Source of the DNA: Polynucleobacter sp. IMCC 30228
GTDB lineage: Bacteria; Pseudomonadota; Gammaproteobacteria; Burkholderiales; Burkholderiaceae
NCBI RefSeq assembly: GCF_021395205.1
Contig: NZ_JAJVCS010000002.1
Location: forward strand, 310,001 to 374,000
Reading direction: 5' to 3'
Length of the DNA stretch: 64,000 nucleotides
Of the stretch, positions 46,922-54,969 are shown one piece after another; position 1 is the first letter of the stretch, and each line of letters begins with the position of its first letter. The translations under genes and the position numbers were made by a program. The notes below the pieces were generated by a model, which was given only the letters and a program-made list of their open reading frames with translations, was not told the origin of the DNA and did not search any database.

Positions 46922-48427
46922 TTAGTTGGAGCAGTTTAACTGTCGGCCTGATTGGGTACAAACGGCAAATACATTACCCGTTTTATCGTACAAGGTGTAT
47001 TTCCAAAAAGCACTCTCCCCAATTCGCTCTAATAATGCAAAGCCAAAATTATTATTCCAAATCATATTGCTTGGATTTAGCCCAGGCGCGACAGTATCTT
47101 TAGTATAAAAAGGAGGAGAAGTAGTAGGAAAGGCATCTGCTAACTCATTACCACCTCCGCCAGAAACAATGGTCGCTGGATAAGTTGTACCAGTGTTAGA
47201 AAAATTAATTGCTTGCATGCTATGCACGTGCGCATGAAATGCCATGCTAATCGAACTTGGATAATAGCTATTTACTGCTGCAGATGGATATAAATAACCC
47301 ATCACACTATTCATAACACCTTGTAAAGTTACGTTACCTGGCGGTACGGACTTTGACTTCGGAATATTATAGGCCAAGATAGGGTGATGATTTATAAAGA
47401 TAGTATTGGTATAAATCGGATTGCTCGCCAGTGAGAATGCCTGCATAAATTGCTGATAATAATTATTGTTTGGATCTGATACGGTGGAGCCAGTAGAAAC
47501 ATCAGAAGAGTCGTACACCACAAGTCTTGATCCACGTCCTAAGTCCACTGCATAAGTAGAAGAATAGTTTGCGATAGTGTCATTACTTGCGTTATTACAC
47601 GAACGTAGTTGAGTGTATGAGTTAGGATCTAAAAATCGAAACCATCCTTGACCTCCCCGAGTGCATATCTCATGATCACCACGCACCAGCACAAAAGGAG
47701 CTTTTTCTAATAATGGTGCAGCGGGAGTAAAAAAATCTGCTTGCCATGTATCCCAACCATAACCCCATGGACTGTTAACATCCGTTGGGCACCCGCCTGA
47801 TGAAGAGCATGGAACTTCGCGGTACTGATAGTCGCCCATGTGTATTACTAAGTCCGGCGCTAATTGAGCGCCAATTTTTGCTAAGTTAGAAAATGGCCAA
47901 CTGGACGGATCATCGCAATTTTGTAATGTTGTCGTATCCATACGACAACCCGTGTCGCCAAATAACAATACACGATCAGGAGATTTTTTTGGGAGCGGTA
48001 TGGATTGTCCAGCGATGCTTGCAACTTTTGCTGTTAGAGGGAGCACTGTTTCGCATACAGACACTGGAAAATTTGCTGCGACGGAAGGCTGGTAATCAGT
48101 TGATCTCAACGGCATCAGTCCCGCAACAACACGCATAGTCATTTGACTAATAAAACCATCGATAGTGATATTGGGGCATACCGCCTCCCCGGTAGGTGAA
48201 ATATAGCTGGTTGCAACTCGGGCGATTGCTTGATTACCCCCAATTGAATCAGTGCCAATAATGACCCATGAGGCTGAAATATACTTTGCCTCATTAGGAG
48301 CATTATTTTGTGATTGACTATCACCACCCCCACTACAGGAAAGAAGTAGTAGAGCGAGTACAAGACAGATTATTAAAGATCGAAAAAATGAGTAAGTGGC
48401 AAATACTTCAGAAAATACTTTACTCAT
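46922..48427 (-). CDS. Purple-acid-phosphatase-like metallophosphoesterase lipoprotein
   Basis: A 501-residue lipoprotein (lipobox LLLLSC, Cys near residue 31, then a GGGDSQSQNN linker). The phosphoesterase motifs are VLLFGDTGCR near 155, VIHMGDYQYRE near 192, VRGDHEIC (GDHE in place of GNHE), TIFINHHP and FHAHVHSM. There are many cysteines, some probably disulphide-bonded. It is expected to release phosphate from organic phosphates at the cell envelope. ATG 48427 has an AGGGGG ribosome site and is preferred to TTG 48442. It is the only gene between the two 47-bp repeats. Confidence 0.75.
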   Translation of the reverse strand: MSKVFSEVFATYSFFRSLIICLVLALLLLSCSGGGDSQSQNNAPNEAKYISASWVIIGTDSIGGNQAIARVATSYISPTGEAVCPNITIDGFISQMTMRVVAGLMPLRSTDYQPSVAANFPVSVCETVLPLTAKVASIAGQSIPLPKKSPDRVLLFGDTGCRMDTTTLQNCDDPSSWPFSNLAKIGAQLAPDLVIHMGDYQYREVPCSSSGGCPTDVNSPWGYGWDTWQADFFTPAAPLLEKAPFVLVRGDHEICTRGGQGWFRFLDPNSYTQLRSCNNASNDTIANYSSTYAVDLGRGSRLVVYDSSDVSTGSTVSDPNNNYYQQFMQAFSLASNPIYTNTIFINHHPILAYNIPKSKSVPPGNVTLQGVMNSVMGYLYPSAAVNSYYPSSISMAFHAHVHSMQAINFSNTGTTYPATIVSGGGGNELADAFPTTSPPFYTKDTVAPGLNPSNMIWNNNFGFALLERIGESAFWKYTLYDKTGNVFAVCTQSGRQLNCSN

Positions 48428-48479
48428 ATTTACCCCCTTCAACTTATGGTGTATTAAAAACGATGATTAGCTTTTGCAG

Positions 48480-48485
48480 ATTATA
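48480..48485 (-). promoter_or_regulatory. Candidate -10 box for the lipoprotein phosphoesterase gene
   Basis: A perfect TATAAT on the minus strand, 52 bp before the start codon. No clear -35 lies 17 bp upstream, and no Pho box is seen. Confidence 0.35.
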
Positions 48486-48590
48486 AAGATAGGTTAAAAA
48501 TCCTAGTTCAACAACTCCTAACCCTGATTGTCTCGAACAGACACACAGCAGCTGCAGTAAAAGAAGTAATCTTTAGTTTTAACAACTCAA

Positions 48591-48618
48591 GCTACTCTGC
48601 GGAGTAGTTTTATTTTTT
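48591..48618 (+). terminator. Orphan intrinsic terminator
   Basis: CTACTC (48592-48597), loop TGCG, GAGTAG (48602-48607), then TTTTATTTTTT. The T-tract is on the plus strand, but no plus-strand gene lies upstream back to the tRNA. It may end a small RNA or be left from a lost gene. Confidence 0.65.
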
Positions 48619-48859
48619 ACCAACCTGTCATCCTAGTTGAACGCTATGACTAGCTAGAGAGGCATCTTTTGTCTATGACCTTCAATCTATTTTGTCGGTC
48701 AACCTGACAAATTTGATATCTGTCCATCCGACCGCCTGCCAATTCCAAGTCGGATCCATCACATTTCACCCAACCCCAAGGCTCTCGGTGCCTACTGAAC
48801 ACCTGATCTAAACACCTTAAAACCATTGTTTAACTAGTTGTTTTACCTCATTTTTAAAG

Positions 48860-48906
48860 CTTCTAAGGCGTAGGTCGCACGTTCGAATCGTGCTGGGCAG
48901 GCCAAA
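48860..48906 (+). repeat. att-like direct repeat, copy 2 (tRNA-Arg 3' fragment)
   Basis: Exact 47-bp copy of the 3' part of the tRNA-Arg gene, without the 5' half. This is the usual scar of integrase-mediated insertion at a tRNA 3' end. It defines a 2.1-kb segment with the intact tRNA. Confidence 0.9.
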
Positions 48907-48916
48907 TTTTCACGGT

Positions 48917-48965
48917 CCGTACCGGACACATGGTTTACATCCGGTACCGACCACATAGTTTACAG
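48917..48965. repeat. Imperfect tandem repeat next to att copy 2
   Basis: Two units of about 24-25 bp, each with the pattern CCG(G)TACCG, ACACAT or CCACAT, and GTTTACA (48917-48940 and 48941-48965). They resemble regulatory or transposon-end sequence, but no transposase is adjacent. Confidence 0.45.
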
Positions 48966-48981
48966 TTGCCGTTCAACCTAA

Positions 48982-49311
48982 TTATTTTTTCCCATAAGCG
49001 GCATCATGATCTGGCTCTATCAATAAGACTCTTAAAAAGTGATTTTCTCTAAAACCGATCCCTCGAATAGATTTGCTGACACGAAACGAGTAGAGTGCTT
49101 CAATATTCTTAGGGGCTGCAATGCTGTGAATCTTTTCCCATTTCAAGCCCTTATCTCGATAGACTTGGTTCCAGGTTGGCTGTGTGAGCTTTTCAAAAGT
49201 AGCTAATGCCTTTTCTTGCTCAGCTAGCTCTAAATCACCCCAGGCAGATCGAAAAACAGGACTATTAAGATCAAATTCGACTAATGGCTCAGGCTTTACG
49301 TTTCGTGCCAT
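48982..49311 (-). CDS. RelE/ParE-like toxin candidate
   Basis: A 109-residue protein. The C-terminal half has the RelE/ParE-type pattern: SIAAPKNIEALYSFRVSKSIRG, then LRVLLIEPDHDAAYGKK. The N-terminal half is helical and mixed in charge. It overlaps the upstream gene by 23 bp, the antitoxin-first order of type II toxin-antitoxin pairs. RelE-family toxins cut mRNA at the ribosome; that activity is inferred only from the fold pattern. It lies just outside the second tRNA-Arg repeat. Confidence 0.6.
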   Translation of the reverse strand: MARNVKPEPLVEFDLNSPVFRSAWGDLELAEQEKALATFEKLTQPTWNQVYRDKGLKWEKIHSIAAPKNIEALYSFRVSKSIRGIGFRENHFLRVLLIEPDHDAAYGKK

Positions 49312-49579
49312 GCGCTTTAGCCATTTTTAATTTAGAAAGGTTGCTTGCTTTAGCAGGTGCTTTTTGTGCCCAAGCTAAAGCAGCAGATAAATCCTTTTTA
49401 AGGGCTGGCGTATGCATCCACTTTTCATTATCTGGAATGACAGTAGCGGTGCGAATCACCCAAACTCCAGGCCCTGGGATTTCAACTAGAACCTGACGTC
49501 CTGCATATTCCTTTCCAAGCGAGATTTGCCCACTCGCTCCAATGGATTTAATAACTTGGTGATCTATAACTGCGCCCAT
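49289..49579 (-). CDS. AbrB-like antitoxin candidate
   Basis: A 96-residue protein. Residues 8-35 (VIKSIGASGQISLGKEYAGR) resemble the swapped-hairpin AbrB/MazE DNA-binding fold. The C-terminus is Lys/Ala-rich and probably flexible (KAPAKASNLSKLKMAKAHG), as expected for the toxin-binding end of an antitoxin. A ribosome site (AGGAGA) precedes the ATG. First gene of the pair. Confidence 0.55.
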   Translation of the reverse strand: MGAVIDHQVIKSIGASGQISLGKEYAGRQVLVEIPGPGVWVIRTATVIPDNEKWMHTPALKKDLSAALAWAQKAPAKASNLSKLKMAKAHGTKRKA

Positions 49580-49811
49580 GACATTCTCCTATATTCGTGC
49601 TGCCTTATTGCATGATGGCATGAATTTTGTCAAATAATGCTTATTGAGTGTTGAGCTAGATGAGGATTTATCTTTTAAACAGCACTTATGCATTACATAG
49701 TTTATTACGCAGTGCCATTTTTACGCTGTAAGCCATTAAAAAATATAGACATTACAGCAACCACAAATTTTAAAAATCCTTGTATCGGCGCTTCGATTCC
49801 GCCCAGCACTT

Positions 49812-50624
49812 CTAACTGCCAACTTTACTCTGAAGATTTTGAACTATGTCAACCAGCCTAGGACCAAAGTCATTTTCTATTTGTTTTTTATCGGCCTGGT
49901 GTGCTGGAACGGTGATATTCATGGCTAAATTTTGACCATTTATTTTATTTTTAAATGGCACTGCTATTCCATATAAATTAGGTCGCCATTCACCATAACT
50001 TGTGCAAAAACCTTTTTTTTGGATTTCTTCAAATGACTTGCTCAGTTTTTCATGAAATTTTTGCCACTCATCTACTTTATCAATATGTAACTTATCCAAA
50101 ATGAGCTCAAGCTCTGATTTCGTATTTGTATACAGCAGAGCACGTCCAATAGCCGTACTAAGTAAAGGCCTAGCAGATCCGATATCAGGATGTGCATTAC
50201 TACGATAGCGGTTATAGGTAGTTTCAATATAAACAACTTGTAGGCGATCTCTGATGCCTAGAGAAACTGGACCCTTTACTATTTTTGATAGCTCAATCAT
50301 ATCGTGAGCTGCAATTTCTCTAATATTAAGTTGTATTAATAAAGGGTACCCAAGTGTTAATACTCCAGCCCCTAAAGAGTATCTACCGGTTGCTTTATCT
50401 CTGCATAAAAATCCCATGGCAACAAGGGTAAAAGTTAATCGAGATATGGTTGGCTTTGCTAGACCCAATTTTTCAGCTATTTCCTTATTGCTGAGTGTTA
50501 AGGACGCAACGGTAAAGCACTGTAGTACATCAAGACCATTACCAAGGGTTGAAGCAAACTGTGGATGTTCTTCCAGCGTCGCCTTTGGCAGAAGTTCAAA
50601 ATTATCAATTTGTTTATTGTGCAA
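49812..50624 (-). CDS. IclR-family transcriptional regulator
   Basis: A 270-residue repressor/activator with an N-terminal winged helix (NGLDVLQCFTVASLTLSNKEIAEKLGLAKPTISRLTFTLV near 28-68) and a C-terminal effector-binding domain (SLGIRDRLQVVYIET near 135, STAIGRALLYT near 170, GIAVPFKNK near 225). It starts at TTG 50624. It is divergent from the phosphoesterase-fusion operon and probably controls it through the inverted repeat at 50651-50691. IclR proteins usually sense the pathway substrate. Confidence 0.9.
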   Translation of the reverse strand: MHNKQIDNFELLPKATLEEHPQFASTLGNGLDVLQCFTVASLTLSNKEIAEKLGLAKPTISRLTFTLVAMGFLCRDKATGRYSLGAGVLTLGYPLLIQLNIREIAAHDMIELSKIVKGPVSLGIRDRLQVVYIETTYNRYRSNAHPDIGSARPLLSTAIGRALLYTNTKSELELILDKLHIDKVDEWQKFHEKLSKSFEEIQKKGFCTSYGEWRPNLYGIAVPFKNKINGQNLAMNITVPAHQADKKQIENDFGPRLVDIVQNLQSKVGS

Positions 50625-50650
50625 TTCGCTTGACCTATAAATTATTTGTT

Positions 50651-50691
50651 ATAGTTGTATTGTATATTTAAATTGAATTGAATACAACTAT
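50651..50691. promoter_or_regulatory. Candidate IclR operator (perfect 11-bp inverted repeat)
   Basis: ATAGTTGTATT (50651-50661) and AATACAACTAT (50681-50691) are exact complements across 19 bp, in the 83-bp divergent gap. TTGAATTGAAT also occurs twice at a 20-bp period (50673-50683 and 50693-50703). Confidence 0.7.
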
Positions 50692-50707
50692 TTTGAATTG
50701 AATCGAT

Positions 50708-52606
50708 ATGAAAAAAGGGGCAAAAGGAAGACATTTATTTAGGTTTGCATTGATAGCAGATTCGCATTTGAATCCAGTAGATGAGGGTAATACCTCTCCA
50801 TGGCAGACCAACCACTTAGCAAATCCTAGGAACGAAGTAGTTGTCAGGGCTGTAAATATACTCAAGCCTGCATTTACAGTGCATTTAGGAGATGTTGTAC
50901 ATCCATTGCCTTACACAAGTTCATACAAAGGCGCAGCAGAATATGCAAATAATTTATATCAAAAATTAAATCACCCTTTTTACATAACACCCGGAAATCA
51001 CGATATTGGGGACAAATATTTAGCTGGTAATCCTGCAGCAACTATTACGCAGGAAAGCTGTAAGGTTTATGAGAGCTTCTTTGGGGAACAGTGGCAGACA
51101 TTTGAGAGGGATGGGGTTTGCTTCATCATTTTAAATTCTTGCTTATTTGGCTCAGACTCAGAATCTGAGGATTTGCAATGGAAATGGTTTGAGAAGACTT
51201 TGAGCCTCAATTCAGATAAAAGAATTTTTTTATTTTCTCACTATCCACCATTCATTGCAGACAGAAATGAAGAAAATAATTACGACAATATTGAGCAAGA
51301 ACCTAGGGCAAGGCTATTACATTATATTGAAAAATATAAAGTTGAAGCAATTTTTGCTGGCCACGTACATACATTTTTTTTAAATCAAATTTTTAGTACG
51401 CTTTCTTACGCTCTACCCTCATCAACAAACTTTCGTCAAGACTATGCGGAAATTTTTAGAGTAAATCCGGCTCAAGAGTTTGGCAGAAATGATGTAGGAA
51501 AGTTTGGATTCTTTATTGTTGATATATATGAAGACGGCCATATAAGTAGATTTGCCCGCACTAATGGATCGACTGAGTTGATTGATGCATCAGAGATATC
51601 TAATCAGATGGAGTTTAGACCGGAAAATTCAAAGCCAATGAATATTTCTGTGGATATGTGTCATGAGTGGTGCGAAGTATTAAGGCTTCCATATAACCCA
51701 CCCTTAGATGCCTTCACTAGAAAAAAGGTTAGAAATGATTATTCAATATTAAATTTATGGGACTGCGGAATTGAGCACATCAGAATTCCAGTATCTGACA
51801 TTAGTGATGATCAGGTTTGGGAAAGGGTAAAATTTCTTAGCCATTTAGGTATACGATTCACAGTATTTACTGTATCTACTTTCAGTAATCTAGTAAGAGA
51901 AAGACTTTCGGAGATATCTAACTCAATTCACGCATTTGAGATGATCTCAGTTAAGCCTGATGAAAAATTGGTCAATCTAAAAGTAGCTTCACTAGACATT
52001 CCAGTTTATTTCTCACCAATTTATATTCCACAGCCTCATTCTGGATCTGCCGGACCATTTGATCACACAATGGCTAGCGGATATTTTGTAAGCGATCTAT
52101 CTGAACATTTTCAAGCTCCAAAATATATTCATTCGGGGCGTGATCTAGATGGTATTGTGGTTAGAGTGCCATATGGAGACAGTGTTTTAGATGCCATTGC
52201 ACATTTAGGAGCTCTACAAAGCTCAAGCGATATGCAAATCGTTGCAAACATTTGTTTATTACCTAATAAATCATCCTTAAATAATAACGATGATGATGCA
52301 ATTTCTCTGCGGGTCGCTGAAGCATGCTTTGCTTCGTTAATGAACCCACAAATACACATTCGATTAGATACATTTGTTGATATTGATCGCGGCTATTTTT
52401 TAAGACATGGGTTATTTGATAGGCGACACAACCCCCGTAAAGCCGGCCTCTTAATGAAGCAAATTAAAGATGTTTACGGGGCTTTAAAAAACTTGTACGT
52501 TAGCGTAGAGGTCAAATCTGATGGAGTTAAAGAGTTCCAATTGAAATGGGACAAGGGTGCCTTACAACTCCAATTAAAAAATGGAATCTTCAAGGAGATA
52601 GTATGA
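50708..52606 (+). CDS. Calcineurin-like phosphoesterase fused to a large uncharacterised C-terminal domain
   Basis: A 632-residue cytoplasmic protein without signal peptide. Residues 10-250 form a complete phosphoesterase: ALIADSHL, HLGDVVHP, TPGNHDIG, LFSHYPPF and FAGHVHTFF. Residues about 310-620 match nothing I recognise. They alternate strands and helices (LWDCGIEHIRIPVSD, VWERVKFLSHLGIRFTVFT, LDGIVVRVPYGDS, IRLDTFVDIDRGYFLRHGL), which suggests a TIM barrel. The substrate may be a phosphate ester or cyclic nucleotide; a phosphodiesterase-lyase pair in one chain is possible. It opens an operon with a Bug receptor (ATGA overlap) and an aminotransferase. Confidence 0.65.
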   Translation: MKKGAKGRHLFRFALIADSHLNPVDEGNTSPWQTNHLANPRNEVVVRAVNILKPAFTVHLGDVVHPLPYTSSYKGAAEYANNLYQKLNHPFYITPGNHDIGDKYLAGNPAATITQESCKVYESFFGEQWQTFERDGVCFIILNSCLFGSDSESEDLQWKWFEKTLSLNSDKRIFLFSHYPPFIADRNEENNYDNIEQEPRARLLHYIEKYKVEAIFAGHVHTFFLNQIFSTLSYALPSSTNFRQDYAEIFRVNPAQEFGRNDVGKFGFFIVDIYEDGHISRFARTNGSTELIDASEISNQMEFRPENSKPMNISVDMCHEWCEVLRLPYNPPLDAFTRKKVRNDYSILNLWDCGIEHIRIPVSDISDDQVWERVKFLSHLGIRFTVFTVSTFSNLVRERLSEISNSIHAFEMISVKPDEKLVNLKVASLDIPVYFSPIYIPQPHSGSAGPFDHTMASGYFVSDLSEHFQAPKYIHSGRDLDGIVVRVPYGDSVLDAIAHLGALQSSSDMQIVANICLLPNKSSLNNNDDDAISLRVAEACFASLMNPQIHIRLDTFVDIDRGYFLRHGLFDRRHNPRKAGLLMKQIKDVYGALKNLYVSVEVKSDGVKEFQLKWDKGALQLQLKNGIFKEIV

Positions 52607-53556
52607 AATTACTTAAATTATTTTTTTTATTGACCACTTTAAATCTTGTAGGTATATGTCAAGCGCAAGAATGGCCAAACAAGTCCATACAAATGATTGT
52701 TCAGTTCCCGACGGGTACAACAACGGATTCTGTTGCCAGGGATTTGGCTGATGAGTTATCAAAAGAACTAGCGCAAACAGTGGTTGTGATGAATAAGCCT
52801 GGGGCTGGTGGAGTTGTTGGTGTGTCAAGTTTAGCTTTGGCTAAACCGGATGGATATACGATTGGAACAGTCAATATGCCCACATTAACAACTATTCCCC
52901 TGCTTCAGACGGTCACTTATGATCCTTTGAAGTCGTTTTCACATTTGGCGGTAGTTGGGCCATATGACTACGGGATCTTTGTCAATGCAGATGCTCCATG
53001 GAAAACTTTAAGTGAATTAGTTGAGTACGCCAGAAAGAATCCCAATAAATTATCTTATGGGACATTGGGGGCTGGCACTACAAATCAACTAACAATGGAG
53101 AGGCTGGGCAACGATCTTGGGTTTAGCTGGAACTTCATTCCATACAAGGGAGACAATGAGTCAGTACTTGCATTACTAGGCGATCAAATTCAGGTAATTA
53201 ATGCTTCTGGAGCCGCCACTATGGCGCATGTAAAGGCTGGAAAATTACGAATGCTGATAAGTACGGGACCTAAAAGATGGTCTGCGTTGCCAAATGTTCC
53301 AACTCTTACGGAAACAGGATTAGTTAAATTTTCACAAAATTCATATTATTCACTAGCTGGCCCCGCTGATATTCCCGAGCCAATTAAACGGCGCCTTGAG
53401 AATGCGCTCAAAAAAATTCTAACGGATAAGACTGTTGCAGAAAGATTATTAACCAAATATGGACAGTCTGTGGTCTATCAATCAGGCGCAGATTATGCAA
53501 AATTTATCGCAAATGAGAATGCAAGTTTGAGGGCACTTACTGAAACGAAGAAATAA
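52603..53556 (+). CDS. Bug-family tripartite tricarboxylate receptor
   Basis: Periplasmic binding protein, 317 residues, signal peptide cut near ICQAQ, then EWPNKSIQMIVQFPTGTTTDSVARDL. Family motifs: VMNKPGAGGVVGVSSLA, KPDGYTIG, NFIPYKGDNESV, and WSALPNVPTLTETG. Start is ATG 52603, 4 bp inside the upstream gene, with AAGGAGA as ribosome site. The aspartate-containing ligand loop suggests an acidic ligand, but this is not certain. No TctAB membrane genes are adjacent. Confidence 0.88.
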   Translation: MKLLKLFFLLTTLNLVGICQAQEWPNKSIQMIVQFPTGTTTDSVARDLADELSKELAQTVVVMNKPGAGGVVGVSSLALAKPDGYTIGTVNMPTLTTIPLLQTVTYDPLKSFSHLAVVGPYDYGIFVNADAPWKTLSELVEYARKNPNKLSYGTLGAGTTNQLTMERLGNDLGFSWNFIPYKGDNESVLALLGDQIQVINASGAATMAHVKAGKLRMLISTGPKRWSALPNVPTLTETGLVKFSQNSYYSLAGPADIPEPIKRRLENALKKILTDKTVAERLLTKYGQSVVYQSGADYAKFIANENASLRALTETKK

Positions 53557-53593
53557 ATTTGAGAGACTCATTTATTAAAAAATCTTGGAATAT

Positions 53594-54865
53594 ATGAAAA
53601 ATAGCGATATAGATTTGCGCCGTCAAAAAATACTCCCTAGAGGCGTAGGAATTATGTGTAATTTTTATGTGAGTAGAGCTGAAAATGCAACTCTTTGGGA
53701 TGTAGAGGGTAATCGGTATACCGATTTTAGCGCAGGTATTGCGGTATTAAATACAGGTCATAAGCACCCTGTAATAAATTTAGCAATTCAATCTCAGCTA
53801 GATAACTTTACTCATACCGCATTTCAAGTAATACCCTATGAAAGCTATATTTCATTAGCAGAGCGTATTTCACTTATAGTTCCAATTTCTGGTGAAAAAA
53901 AAGTTGCATTTTTTTCAACAGGAGCAGAGGCGGTTGAAAATGCTGTAAAAATTGCCCGTTCATACACTGGAAGATCGGGATTAATATCATTTTCCGGCGC
54001 CTTTCATGGGCGGACAAATATGGGTTTGGGCTTAACTGGTAAAAACGTCCCCTATAAGAATGGTTTTGGCCCATTTCCTTCTGGTATTTATCATTTACCT
54101 TTCCCGGCGGATATTCTTGGCGTTAGCGTTGATGAAAGCATTGATTCTTTAGAGCGACTATTTAAATCGGATATAGATCCGTTCAGTGTTGCTGCAATTA
54201 TTTTTGAGCCTATTCAAGGCGAGGGTGGTTTTTATGTAATGCCAAATGAGATGCTTATCAAATTACGCAAAATTTGTGATGAATATGGAATTGTTTTAAT
54301 AGCCGATGAAATTCAGTCTGGGTTTGCAAGAACAGGGAAAATGTTTGCATTAGAGCACTATAGTGTTGAGCCTGATTTAATAACGATTGCCAAAAGCTTG
54401 GCTGGAGGAATGCCTTTATCGGGGGTGTGTGGACGGGCGGAGATTATGGACGGGCCCTCTCCTGGTGGTTTGGGTGGGACTTACGCGGGTAACCCGCTGG
54501 CAATCGCCTCCGCTCATGCCGTACTAGATGTTATTGAGGCGGAAGGTTTATGCGCTCGCTCAAGAAATCTGGGCGATAGGTTAATTCAGATGCTTACGAA
54601 AGAACAAGAATCTAATCCATATATTGCAGATATTCGAGGAATTGGATCCATGACTGCCATTGAGTTAAGAGATCCCAAAACCAATCAGCCTACTCCAGAG
54701 ATCGTAACTCAGATACAAAAAACGGCTTTAGCACAAGGATTAATTCTTTTGTCATGCGGTGTTTATTCAAACGTAATTAGGTTTTTGTATCCCTTAACAA
54801 TCCCAGAAACTCAATTTGAAGATGCATTGAAGATTCTGAGTAGCTCAATACGGGAATCATGCTGA
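53594..54865 (+). CDS. Class III aminotransferase (4-aminobutyrate aminotransferase-like)
   Basis: A PLP-dependent omega-aminotransferase. The 423-residue protein has DFSAGIAVLNTGHKHP near 50, FFSTGAEAVENAVKIAR near 108, FHGRTNMGLGLTG near 138, EPIQGEGGFYVMP near 210, the PLP Asp in LIADEIQSGFARTG near 243, and the Schiff-base Lys in TIAKSLAGGMPLSG near 270. ATG 53594 is preferred over TTG 53585. The ending is typical. It would supply a keto- or aldehyde acid from an amino compound; 4-aminobutyrate is one option, but the operon context points to another amine. Confidence 0.86.
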   Translation: MKNSDIDLRRQKILPRGVGIMCNFYVSRAENATLWDVEGNRYTDFSAGIAVLNTGHKHPVINLAIQSQLDNFTHTAFQVIPYESYISLAERISLIVPISGEKKVAFFSTGAEAVENAVKIARSYTGRSGLISFSGAFHGRTNMGLGLTGKNVPYKNGFGPFPSGIYHLPFPADILGVSVDESIDSLERLFKSDIDPFSVAAIIFEPIQGEGGFYVMPNEMLIKLRKICDEYGIVLIADEIQSGFARTGKMFALEHYSVEPDLITIAKSLAGGMPLSGVCGRAEIMDGPSPGGLGGTYAGNPLAIASAHAVLDVIEAEGLCARSRNLGDRLIQMLTKEQESNPYIADIRGIGSMTAIELRDPKTNQPTPEIVTQIQKTALAQGLILLSCGVYSNVIRFLYPLTIPETQFEDALKILSSSIRESC

Positions 54866-54969
54866 AGAAAACCCCGATTTACTAATAATAGGTCAAATAA
54901 ATAGAATGACCTAGATAGAAACAACCCATTGTCATGAAGTTTTAGTATATTCAGGTAGTTCAATTTGAG

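Larger units (their letters stand above)
48428..48981. other. 554-bp stretch without a recognised gene
   Basis: It contains, in order: the phosphoesterase promoter region, a plus-strand intrinsic terminator with no gene before it (48591-48618), unremarkable AT-rich sequence, the second 47-bp tRNA-Arg repeat (48860-48906) and an imperfect tandem repeat (48917-48965). I see no open reading frame with coding character. It looks like an island edge. Confidence 0.6.

Noticed and set aside
46779..48859. An intact mobile element between the tRNA-Arg repeats
   Set aside because: No integrase, excisionase or transposase frame is present; only a lipoprotein phosphoesterase gene is found.
49788..49808. 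A tRNA-like T-arm (GGCG, TTCGATT, CGCC) upstream of the IclR gene end, possibly another tRNA fragment
   Set aside because: Only a short stem-loop matches; no acceptor, anticodon or D-arm can be drawn around it and no partner repeat is seen in the window.
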